A program made the translations under genes and the position numbers. The notes beneath the pieces were generated by a model. It saw only the letters and a list, made by a program, of their open reading frames with translations. It was not told the DNA's origin and did no database searches. From Streptomyces sp. PR69 (GTDB taxonomy: Bacteria > Actinomycetota > Actinomycetes > Streptomycetales > Streptomycetaceae), in contig NZ_JAOWCB010000011.1 of assembly GCF_026420845.1 (NCBI RefSeq), forward strand, positions 1 through 64,000: a stretch of 64,000 nucleotides of DNA, in the 5' to 3' direction. Each line of letters begins with the position of its first letter. Position 1 is the first letter of the stretch. This document shows, one piece after another, positions 33,343-40,908 of this stretch.

Positions 33343-33843
33343 CTGGCGGGGCCCCTTCGAGCGATGTCGATCACGTTCAGAAGCCACGATGGCCACTGGT
33401 TGTCGCATCCCGCTTGAAAAGGGGTCGAATCAGCGCCATCACGGACGTGCCGGACGGGTGCGGTGCGCCCCGTCACCCCGTACTCCCCCGCTGAGAGCGG
33501 GGCGACGGACATCTGCCTCAGCCGGGGGGTGACGGTCCCCGCCGCGCGGACCCCGCACGGCGGCACCTGGGTGCTCCCGGCCGTCAGCATGGCCGCGGCC
33601 GCCCACCAGCTGACCTGTCCGGACCCGCTCGCACACCGCTGCTCGGGGTCCGGCGGGCCGACGGCCGCGGACCTGCTGGACGCGATGCGGAACCGGCCCG
33701 GCGGCTGGACGTACGCACTGCCCAACCCGGCCTGGCTGTTGGCGCGGCAGCCCGGCGATACGGCGCTCGCCCAGGGGCTCTACCGGCGTCCGCCGCGCAG
33801 AAGCCGCGCGGCGGACGCCGCCGCCGAGGCGACCGCGGCCGGC
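33343..33843. other. Gap between phzF and phzD with coding-like plus-strand stretch
   Basis: No recognisable gene fills these 501 bases, where phzG or phzC might be expected. On the plus strand one frame is open through about 33403-33783 with almost only G or C in third positions, encoding for example WVLPAVSMAAAAHQL and GGWTYALPNPAWLLA. I recognise no family, and the frame has no stop before it runs into the antisense of phzF. It may be a decayed gene. The promoter for phzD must lie here. Confidence 0.5.
33784..33820 (-). terminator. Strong hairpin terminator downstream of phzF
   Basis: A perfect 15-base stem (33784-33798 with 33806-33820, including GGCGTCCGCCGCGC and its complement) has a 7-base loop, 23 bases past the phzF stop codon. 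There is no T-run. Its strength and place suggest that phzF transcription ends here and that phzD onward is a separate unit. Confidence 0.7.
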
Positions 33844-34689
33844 TCAGACGCGGGCTGTGCCATGGGCGAAGACCGCGCCGCTGCCGCCGACTTCGACGGT
33901 GTCCACCCGGTCCCCCTCGCCCCGGGTCCTGGCCAGCATCAGCGAGGGCCTGCCCATCTCCACACCTTGCAGGACCTCGATCGGCTCACCGTGCCGGGCG
34001 AGGCCGTGCCGGGCGAGATGAATGGCCAGCGGGCCGGCCGCCGAGCCGGTCGCGGCGTCCTCGACGACGCCGTACGCCGGGGAGAACATCCGGCTGCGCC
34101 AGCGGGTTCCGGTGCCGACCGGCCCGGCGAAGCAGTTGACGGCCAGGTCGTCGAACCGGGCCAGCGCACGGTGATCGGGCTGGAGCGCGGAGAGGGCGGG
34201 CACGTCCTCCAGGCCCACGAAGACATGCCGGGGACCGTTCCGGTAGATCTCCACCGGAAGGACCGAGCGCTTCACGCCGAGGGCCCACAGCAGTTCCCCG
34301 GCCCGGTCGAACGGCTCCCAGTCCGGCACCGGCTGCCGCATCCGCGCCGCGACCGCGGTCCCGTTCGTGCGGTGGAGTTCGAAGGGGATGACGCCCATCC
34401 GGGTCTCCAGCCGCAGCCGGTCCCCGCCCCGCTCCGCGCCGAGGGCGATCGCCGTGCCCAGCAAGGGGTGCCCGGCGAAGGGCAGTTCGTTGACGGGCGT
34501 GAAGATGCGGATGCGGGCGTCCCCGCCCTGCCGCGAGGCGAGGACGAAGGTCGTCTCGGACAGGTTCAGCTCCCGGGCGATGCGCTGCATCCGCTCGCCC
34601 GGGAGGTCGTCCGCTTCGAAGAAGACCGCCACGGGATTGCCGGAGAGGGGCTGTTCGCTGAACGCGTCCACCACGACGTACCGGTGCAT
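33844..34689 (-). CDS. phzF: Phenazine biosynthesis isomerase PhzF
   Basis: The product has 281 residues from the ATG at 34687-34689, preceded by a GGGGAGGGG ribosome site. It opens with HRYVVVDAFSEQPLSGNPVAVF and has the catalytic glutamate E45 in NLSETTF, at the same number as in the Pseudomonas enzyme. FTPVNELPFAGHPLLGTA and DAATGSAAGPL follow. The enzyme isomerises trans-2,3-dihydro-3-hydroxyanthranilate into the aminoketone that dimerises. Identification as PhzF rather than a general PhzF-family isomerase rests on the neighbouring phzD/E/B. Confidence 0.92.
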   Translation of the reverse strand: MHRYVVVDAFSEQPLSGNPVAVFFEADDLPGERMQRIARELNLSETTFVLASRQGGDARIRIFTPVNELPFAGHPLLGTAIALGAERGGDRLRLETRMGVIPFELHRTNGTAVAARMRQPVPDWEPFDRAGELLWALGVKRSVLPVEIYRNGPRHVFVGLEDVPALSALQPDHRALARFDDLAVNCFAGPVGTGTRWRSRMFSPAYGVVEDAATGSAAGPLAIHLARHGLARHGEPIEVLQGVEMGRPSLMLARTRGEGDRVDTVEVGGSGAVFAHGTARV

Positions 34690-35004
34690 CGCCCCGCCCC
34701 TCCCCTTGCTCTTTTCTCCGTGCCCGGAGCGTGCCAGCAGCCGCTTTCGGCTGGCTCAAGCCGCCCCCGCGGCAGCGCGCGGCGATGAGCGATCAGGTCA
34801 GCGGCGGCCCGGTCCGCGGTCACGTGAGGTGGCGCCGGGGCCTTCCTTGTCCAGCTGTATGCGGTCCCTTCAGCATCAGCGGCCTCAAACGTACCGACAG
34901 CCACATCTATAGCGATCGAGCACCCGGACGACGCGCGAATGGGCCAGGCGGGCTGCTGGAGCGCCGTGACGTCAAGGCGTTCGGAGGCGGGCGGCGGTCG
35001 ATGG

Positions 35005-35025
35005 ATTCAATCTAAATTATTGAAT
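35005..35025. promoter_or_regulatory. Inverted repeat ATTCAAT-N7-ATTGAAT
   Basis: Perfect 7-base arms (35005-35011 and 35019-35025) flank the AT-only centre except for one C. The site is 318 bases before the first exopolysaccharide gene and 316 bases upstream of phzF, in an AT-rich island. It suits binding by a dimeric regulator. Confidence 0.55.
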
Positions 35026-35237
35026 ACAAATCACACAGATCCCCTCTACATACCGGCCCCGATGGTCTAGATTGACCGTGCTTCAGCTGTTCTCGGACTA
35101 GAGGCAACCATTAAATGATCTATAGGTCCGGCGCTGCGGAAAGCCGGCAGTCGCGTCCCCGGCGCCCGGACATGGGGATGATCAATTCTTGGGGTCCTGT
35201 AGCTCTCTGAAATAGCCGGGATGTCGCCTGCGGGGGG

Positions 35238-35253
35238 CCTCCCGCGGGGGAGG
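35238..35253 (+). promoter_or_regulatory. Leader hairpin 1 (CCTCCC-GCGG-GGGAGG)
   Basis: A 6-base GC stem sits within a 22-base string that is repeated, with small changes, 44 bases further on. It lies about 90 bases upstream of the operon's first start codon. Confidence 0.5.
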
Positions 35254-35281
35254 AACAGCGCGGCACGGGGGAGGGCGGGGG

Positions 35282-35296
35282 CCTCCCGTGGGGAGG
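35282..35296 (+). promoter_or_regulatory. Leader hairpin 2 (CCTCCC-GTG-GGGAGG)
   Basis: This is the second copy of the hairpin, 46 bases before the first start codon. GGGAGG in the 3' arm resembles a ribosome site. The pair may control leader read-through or mRNA stability. Confidence 0.5.
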
Positions 35297-35342
35297 AAGT
35301 GTTAGACGAACACGTCGAATCACTGGGGACCTGGGGGGTTCT

Positions 35343-36821
35343 GTGCGGCAAGGGGGATTAGTCAGCGCGTTTCCGCCTGCGCGCGAGCGTATGGCGAAGG
35401 GGGCACTCAGTCAGTCGGCAATCGCCTGGGAGCAGCGGTATCGCCGTACCGTGATCACCAGCGACACCGTGGTCACCGCCTTCGTGGTGGCGGCGATCGG
35501 CAACTTCTTCGGAACCCGGGACGCGGCCGACTGGCACGAGAAGTGGGGAATTCTCGCCTTCGGCACCGAGCTGCTGGTGCTGGGGACGCTTGCGATGAGC
35601 CGCTCATGGGCTCCGGCCGTGCTCGGCCAGGGCGCCGAGGAATTCCGCCGGCTCGGACGCTCACTGCTCACGGCGACCGTCGTACTGGCGCTCGGCGGGA
35701 TCGCCCTCACCTCGCGCAACATCAAGCTCTGGATCTTCGTCGCGATCCCCGCGATCGCGCTCACCACCATGACCGCGCGGTATCTGCTGCGCCTGTGGCT
35801 GCACAAACAGCGGAAAGAAGGACGGTGCCTGCGGCCGGTGCTCGCCGCCGGAAGCCCGGACACCGTGCGCGACCTGATCGCCCGAACCCGCAAGTACCCG
35901 CATCTCGGCTGGCGGGTGGACGCGGTGTGCACGACGGACGGTCTCGGGCCCGACGGCAACCGACTGGACGGAGTGCCGGTCGTCGGCCGGCTGGCGGACG
36001 TCGCGGGCCGCGTCCGCAGCGACGGCTACCGTGTCGTCGCGGTCACCCCGGACCCGCACTGGTCACCGGACCGGCTGCAGCGGCTGGCCTGGAACCTCGA
36101 GGGCAGCGACGCCGAGATGGTCGTGGCCCCCGTGCTGATGGAGGTGGCCGGCCCGCGGCTGCATGTCGACGCGGTGCTCGGGATACCGCTGCTGCGGGTC
36201 AGCATGCCGGCCTTCACCGGGGGCCGCCGGGTGGTCAAGGAGGTCGTCGACCGGGTGGGCGCGGCGGTCCTGCTGGTGCTGTTCGCGCCGCTGATGGTGC
36301 TCGTCGGGCTGCTCGTCCTTGCGGACAGCCGGGGCGGGGTGTTCTACCGCCAGCGCAGAGTCGGCAAGGACGGCCGCGAGTTCACCATTTTCAAGTTCCG
36401 CACCATGGTCGCCGGAGCCCACGGGGCACGTGCCGGGCTGGCTCACCGCAACGAGGGCGCCGGCCTGCTGTTCAAGCTCCGCCGGGACCCGCGGGTGACC
36501 CGGGTGGGAGCGGTGCTGCGCCGGTACTCGCTCGACGAGCTCCCGCAGCTCTTCAACGTGCTCACCGGATCGATGTCGCTCGTCGGCCCCCGGCCTCCGC
36601 TGCCGGAGGAGTCCGCCGCGTACGGCCCGGACATCCGGCGGCGGCTGCTGGTCAAGCCCGGACTCACCGGCCTGTGGCAGATCAGCGGGCGCAGCGACCT
36701 GCCGTGGGAAGAGGCGGTCCGGCTGGACCTGCGGTACGTGGAGGACTGGTCGCTGGCCCTGGACACAGTGATCTTGTGGAAGACGCTGCGCGCGGTGCTC
36801 CGCGGGCAGGGGGCCTACTGA
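35343..36821 (+). CDS. Exopolysaccharide polyprenyl glycosylphosphotransferase
   Basis: The product has 492 residues from a GTG at 35343, behind a G-run ribosome site; an ATG at 35391 is an alternative. Four N-terminal membrane helices and a Rossmann-like CoA-binding-type loop domain precede a fifth membrane segment (AAVLLVLFAPLMVLVGLL). The C-terminal bacterial sugar transferase domain shows KFRTM, YSLDELPQLFNVLTGSMS, VGPRPPLP and KPGLTGLWQISGR. The enzyme transfers a sugar-1-phosphate to undecaprenyl phosphate, starting the repeat unit. It is the first gene of the 21-gene operon. Confidence 0.93.
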   Translation: MRQGGLVSAFPPARERMAKGALSQSAIAWEQRYRRTVITSDTVVTAFVVAAIGNFFGTRDAADWHEKWGILAFGTELLVLGTLAMSRSWAPAVLGQGAEEFRRLGRSLLTATVVLALGGIALTSRNIKLWIFVAIPAIALTTMTARYLLRLWLHKQRKEGRCLRPVLAAGSPDTVRDLIARTRKYPHLGWRVDAVCTTDGLGPDGNRLDGVPVVGRLADVAGRVRSDGYRVVAVTPDPHWSPDRLQRLAWNLEGSDAEMVVAPVLMEVAGPRLHVDAVLGIPLLRVSMPAFTGGRRVVKEVVDRVGAAVLLVLFAPLMVLVGLLVLADSRGGVFYRQRRVGKDGREFTIFKFRTMVAGAHGARAGLAHRNEGAGLLFKLRRDPRVTRVGAVLRRYSLDELPQLFNVLTGSMSLVGPRPPLPEESAAYGPDIRRRLLVKPGLTGLWQISGRSDLPWEEAVRLDLRYVEDWSLALDTVILWKTLRAVLRGQGAY

Positions 36822-36903
36822 TGCGCGGGGAGCTGCGGCGGGGCGGTCCCGCCGCGGCGTGGACCGCAGGCCGCCAGGGCCTGCCCGGGGGGAGGAACGG
36901 GTC

Positions 36904-38220
36904 ATGAGAGTCAGCGTTCTCGGGCTCGGCTACGTGGGCTGTGTGTCGGCCGCGTGCCTGGCCAGCATGGGTCACGAGGTCATCGGGGTGGATGTGAACC
37001 CGGTGAAGGTCGACCTGGTCAACGACGGCAGGGCCCCGGTGGTCGAGGAGCGGATCGGCGAGCTCATCGCCGAGGTCGTGCCGACCGGAGCGTTACGCGC
37101 CACCGGCGACGTCCGCGAGGCGATCCTGGGCAGCGAGGTGTCGCTGGTCTGCGTGGGCACTCCGTCCGCGCCCAACGGCAGCCTGTGCACCACGTACTTG
37201 GAGCGGGTCACCGAGCAGATCGGCGCCGCGCTGGCGGATCGCGGCGGGCGGCACACCGTCGTGTTCCGCAGCACCATGCTCCCGGGCACCTGTCTGAATC
37301 TGCTGGTGCCGATTCTGGAGAAGTCCGTCGGCGGCACGGCCGGGGTGGACGTCCACGTCGCGGTCAATCCGGAGTTCCTGCGCGAGGGCACGAGCGTGCG
37401 GGACTTCTTCGACCCGCCCAAGACCGTCATCGGCGAGCTCGGTCCGGCGAGCGGCGATGCGGTGATGGCGCTGTACGACGGCTTGCCCGGCGAGGTGTTC
37501 CGGGTGCCGATCCCGACGGCCGAGGCGATCAAATACGCGGACAACGCGTTCCACGGCCTCAAGATCGGCTTCGCGAACGAGCTGGGCGCGGTGTGCCAGG
37601 CGCTCGGGGTGGACTCGCACCAGGTGATGGATGTGTTCCTGGCCGACCGCAAGCTGAACATCAGCCCCGCCTATCTGCGGCCCGGCTTCGCCTTCGGCGG
37701 CTCCTGCCTGCCCAAGGACCTGCGCAGCCTGGTCCACGCGGCACAGCGCGCCGATGTCTCGGTGCCCATCCTCTCCCATGTGCTGCCCTCCAACTCCGAC
37801 CATCTGCAGCGCGCGGTGGAACTGGTCGAGCGCACCGGCAAGCGCCGGGCGGGCCTGTTCGGGCTGTCCTTCAAACCCGGCACCGACGACCTCCGCGAGA
37901 GCCCGCTCGTCGAGCTGGCGGAGCGGCTCTACGGCAAGGGGTACGACCTCAAGATCCACGACGCGAATGTGAGCCTCTCCCGGCTGCTCGGCGCGAACCG
38001 CGAGTACATCGAGACCCGGCTGCCGCACCTCGCGCAGCTGCTCGCGGACTCCGTCGACGAGGTGCTTGAGCATGCCGAGGTGTGCCTGGTCGGGACCAGG
38101 GACCCGGCCGTGCTGTCGGCGCTGCCCCGTGGCGGCGGCCCGCTGATCGTCGACCTCATCCGCCTTCCCGACGCCGAGGCGCGCCGGGCCGAACCGGGGT
38201 ACATGGGCCTTGCTTGGTGA
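36904..38220 (+). CDS. GDP-mannose 6-dehydrogenase (AlgD-like)
   Basis: The product has 438 residues from the ATG at 36904. The NAD site GLGYVGCVSAACLASMGHEV, VCVGTPSAPNGSL, NPEFLREGTSVRDFFDPP and the catalytic Cys in FAFGGSCLPKDLRSL define the UDP-glucose/GDP-mannose dehydrogenase superfamily. The detail, including GLSFKPGTDDLRESPLVELA, GANREYIE near the end and a length of 438 against 436, is closest to AlgD. It would make GDP-mannuronate, so a uronic acid is expected in the polymer. The TTG start of the next gene lies inside its 3' end. Confidence 0.85.
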   Translation: MRVSVLGLGYVGCVSAACLASMGHEVIGVDVNPVKVDLVNDGRAPVVEERIGELIAEVVPTGALRATGDVREAILGSEVSLVCVGTPSAPNGSLCTTYLERVTEQIGAALADRGGRHTVVFRSTMLPGTCLNLLVPILEKSVGGTAGVDVHVAVNPEFLREGTSVRDFFDPPKTVIGELGPASGDAVMALYDGLPGEVFRVPIPTAEAIKYADNAFHGLKIGFANELGAVCQALGVDSHQVMDVFLADRKLNISPAYLRPGFAFGGSCLPKDLRSLVHAAQRADVSVPILSHVLPSNSDHLQRAVELVERTGKRRAGLFGLSFKPGTDDLRESPLVELAERLYGKGYDLKIHDANVSLSRLLGANREYIETRLPHLAQLLADSVDEVLEHAEVCLVGTRDPAVLSALPRGGGPLIVDLIRLPDAEARRAEPGYMGLAW

Positions 38221-39535
38221 CACATCGTCCGGCGGCACACCGTCCGGCGACACATCGTCCGACGACACATCGTTTGGCGGCGCAGCCGGCGGCGACCGGC
38301 CGGGCCGGCGCGCGCTGATCCTGGTGGAGAACCTGTCGGTGCCGTTCGACCGGCGGGTGTGGCAGGAGTGCACGACGCTGCGCGACGCGGGCTGGGAGGT
38401 GCACGTCATCTGTCCGCAGGGGAGCAAGCGGGACACGGAGCCGGAGGCGGAGATCGACGGGGTGCGGATCCACCGTTACCCGCTGCGTGCGGCTGCCGGA
38501 GGGCCGGCCGGCTATCTGCGGGAGTACGGACTGGCGTTGTGGCATACGGTCCGGCTGGCCCGGAAGGTCGGCCCGGTCGACGTGGTCCACGCCTGCAACC
38601 CGCCCGACCTGCTGTTCCTGCCTGCGCTGTGGCTGAAGCGGCGCGGAGCGCGGTTTGTCTTCGACCAGCACGACCTGGTGCCCGAGCTGTATCTCTCCCG
38701 GTTCGGCCGCGGCGAAGATCTGCTCTACCGCGCCGTGTGCGCGCTGGAGCGGCTGACCTACCGGGCCGCGGACGTCGTACTCGCCACAAACGAGAGCTAC
38801 CGTGACGTCGCGGTGCGCCGTGGCGGCCGGCGGCCACAGGACGTCGTCGTCGTACGCAGCGCGCCCGACACCGACCGGTTCCGCCCCGTACCGCCCGAGC
38901 CGGAGCTGAAGCGCGGCAAGCCTCATCTGCTGTGCTACCTCGGCGTCATGGGCCCGCAGGACGGCGTCGACTACGCCTTGCGGGCCCTTGAGAAGCTGCG
39001 CTACGAGCTCGGGCGCACCGACTGGCACGCGGTGTTCGTCGGCGCAGGCGACACCTTCGACGCGATGGCAGAGCTGTCCCGGCGGCTCGGGCTGTCCGAG
39101 CAGGTGCAGTTCACCGGGCGCATCCCGGACGCCGATCTGGTGCGCTATCTGTCCACCGCGGACGTGTGCCTCTCCCCCGACCCGCGCAATCCGCTCAACG
39201 ACGTGTCGACCATGAACAAGGTCCTGGAGTACATGGTGATGGGCCGGCCGATCGTCTCGTTCGACCTGAAGGAGGCGCGAGTCTCCGCCGGTGACGCCGC
39301 CGTCTACGCGCCCGCCAACGACGAGGGTGAGTTCGCCGGGCTTATCGCGCTGCTGCTGGACGACCCGGAGAAGCGGGCCCGGATGGGCAAGACCGGCCAG
39401 GAGCGGATCAACGGGCCGCTGTCCTGGCGCAACTCGCAGGCGTCGCTGCTCGCCGCCTACGCCGCCGTCTGCCGTGACCACGCTCCGGTGTCGGCGGGCC
39501 GCCCCTATCGGGCAAGGAGGAAGCCGCGCCATTGA
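38210..39535 (+). CDS. Glycosyltransferase, GT4-type
   Basis: The product has 441 residues if translation starts at the TTG at 38210, inside the preceding gene. No later in-frame start would keep the first core strand LILVENLSVPFDRRVWQE, so the N-terminal repeat region should be translated. The GT-B fold shows WEVHVICPQGSK, VHACNPPDLLFLPAL, FDQHDLVPELYLSRF, CYLGVMGPQDGVDYALRAL and the donor-site MNKVLEYMVMGRPIVSFD. It is related to cytoplasmic transferases of WbuB/colanic-acid type. Donor and acceptor sugars are unknown. Confidence 0.85.
   Translation: MLGDTSSGGTPSGDTSSDDTSFGGAAGGDRPGRRALILVENLSVPFDRRVWQECTTLRDAGWEVHVICPQGSKRDTEPEAEIDGVRIHRYPLRAAAGGPAGYLREYGLALWHTVRLARKVGPVDVVHACNPPDLLFLPALWLKRRGARFVFDQHDLVPELYLSRFGRGEDLLYRAVCALERLTYRAADVVLATNESYRDVAVRRGGRRPQDVVVVRSAPDTDRFRPVPPEPELKRGKPHLLCYLGVMGPQDGVDYALRALEKLRYELGRTDWHAVFVGAGDTFDAMAELSRRLGLSEQVQFTGRIPDADLVRYLSTADVCLSPDPRNPLNDVSTMNKVLEYMVMGRPIVSFDLKEARVSAGDAAVYAPANDEGEFAGLIALLLDDPEKRARMGKTGQERINGPLSWRNSQASLLAAYAAVCRDHAPVSAGRPYRARRKPRH
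38220..38279 (+). repeat. 15-base tandem repeat, four units
   Basis: Four consecutive 15-base units based on ACACATCGTCCGGCG begin at the stop of the dehydrogenase gene. They encode pentapeptides DTSSG, GTPSG, DTSSD and DTSFG at the N-terminus of the GT4 enzyme. Copy-number change would keep the frame. Confidence 0.92.
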
Positions 39536-40908
39536 ACGACGACACGATACGGCTGGTCACGATCGGGCGCATTGTCCGTCGGCGCTGGCGGCTTCTCACC
39601 ATCCTCGCCGTGGTGGGCGCGCTCCTCGGCTACGGCGTCTCCCTGCTGTTTCCGCCGCGTTATACGACGTCGGCCTCGGTACTGCTGCCCGGGGCGTGGG
39701 AGAAGCGCGAGCTGCTGACTCAGGCGGAGATCGCGACCAGTTCGGCGGTGCTCGACCGTGCGGCCGCCGCGCTCGGCTGGACCGGGGTCAGCGGCAGCGA
39801 ACTGCGGGATCGGGTGAGCGCCGACGCCGCCGACGGGAACATCATCAAGATCTCGGGCACCTCCGACACCCCGGAGCGCGCGCAGCGACTCTCCGACCAG
39901 GTGGCCCGGCAGCTCGTCGCTTTCGCCGCGCGGATCGCCGGCGACGACGCCGGCTCCGGGGCAGAGGCACGGCCCGAGGCGCTGCGGCAGATGGTGGTGC
40001 AGACCAGCCGCCGCATCACCGAGCTGGCCGATGCGGCCGATCCGGGGCAGACCGTGGAGAGCGTGCAGACTCGCACCGAGCTCGCGAAGCTGCGCACCGC
40101 ACTGCATGAGGCCGTCAAGAAGCTGGAGGAGGCCGACCCGGCTGCCGGCAAGGCCAATATGGTCGTCATGGGACCGGCGGCCCGGCCCGACGGCGAGGCG
40201 CCGCCGACGAGGACGCAGCTCATCGTCGCCGGGGCACTGCTGTTCTTTCTGCTCGCGATCATCGGCCATCTCGCCGCCGCGCGGATGAGCCGTCGGCTGC
40301 GCACCGAACCGGAGATCGCCGCGGCGCTGGGGGCGGCGCTGCTGGGCAGCGTCGACGTACCCGATGAACGGCGCGCGCACCGGCCGGAAGGCCGTGGCCC
40401 GCGGGCCCGGATCCGGTGGCTGCTGGGCCTTGACATCCGGTGGGACATGCCCGCCCCGCAGTTGTCGGACGACGAGGCCGGCAGGCAGATCCGCTGCCGG
40501 CGGGTGTGCGCCCGCCTCCGGGAGGCGCTGCCGGCCCCCCGGCGGCTGCTGGTTGTCGTCCCGGACGGCGACGAGACCGCCCGCCGGGCCGCCGGGCAGC
40601 TTGTCGCCGAGGCCGAGAGCGATCAGCTGCTGCGGGTGGCGGGGGTGGCAGGGGTCTCGGTGTCCCAGCCGCTGGTGCCGGACCGCGGCGACGAGTCCGG
40701 CGCCCTGGTCGTGCTCAGCGCGGGCCGCTGGACCGCAGGGGAGCTCGCCGGCATCGCCGAGGCGTGTGCGGACGCGGGGCACGAGATCGTCGGCATCGTC
40801 CTCGCCTGCCCGGTCCGGGCCTGTCCGGCGCGGTCTGCCGGCCGTCCTCGGAATGCCGCCGTGCCGGCTCTCGCGGCCGGCCACGACACGCCGGGAGGTC
40901 CGGGGTGA
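39532..40908 (+). CDS. Wzz-like chain-length protein with degenerate kinase-like domain (copy 1)
   Basis: The product has 458 residues from a TTG at 39532, preceded by AAGGAGG and overlapping the upstream stop. The N-terminal membrane helix (LLTILAVVGALLGYGVSLLF) starts a Wzz domain. A helical periplasmic part and a second helix (LIVAGALLFFLLAIIGHLA) follow. The cytoplasmic C-terminus reads RRLLVVVPDGDETARRAAGQL where tyrosine kinases of this class have a Walker A motif, so nucleotide binding seems lost. It probably co-polymerises or regulates export and length. Confidence 0.75.
   Translation: MNDDTIRLVTIGRIVRRRWRLLTILAVVGALLGYGVSLLFPPRYTTSASVLLPGAWEKRELLTQAEIATSSAVLDRAAAALGWTGVSGSELRDRVSADAADGNIIKISGTSDTPERAQRLSDQVARQLVAFAARIAGDDAGSGAEARPEALRQMVVQTSRRITELADAADPGQTVESVQTRTELAKLRTALHEAVKKLEEADPAAGKANMVVMGPAARPDGEAPPTRTQLIVAGALLFFLLAIIGHLAAARMSRRLRTEPEIAAALGAALLGSVDVPDERRAHRPEGRGPRARIRWLLGLDIRWDMPAPQLSDDEAGRQIRCRRVCARLREALPAPRRLLVVVPDGDETARRAAGQLVAEAESDQLLRVAGVAGVSVSQPLVPDRGDESGALVVLSAGRWTAGELAGIAEACADAGHEIVGIVLACPVRACPARSAGRPRNAAVPALAAGHDTPGGPG

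Larger units (their letters stand above)
34690..35342. promoter_or_regulatory. Divergent control region of phzF and the exopolysaccharide operon
   Basis: There is no gene in these 653 bases. The segment 35000-35130 is strikingly AT-rich for this genome and holds an ATTCAAT inverted repeat, TTGACC (35072-35077) and TATAGG (35121-35126). These are promoter-like but not at standard spacing to one another. Downstream, two GC hairpins lie in what would be the untranslated leader of the exopolysaccharide operon. Confidence 0.6.

Noticed and set aside
33339..33725. Minus-strand frame of 128 codons as a possible phzG or phzC remnant
   Set aside because: Its translation has no resemblance to PhzG (FMN oxidase) or to DAHP synthase, and its third-position GC is lower than real genes here.
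34731..35015. Small plus-strand frame upstream of the exopolysaccharide operon
   Set aside because: There is no ribosome site and no coding bias, and it enters the AT-rich control region. It is treated as non-coding.
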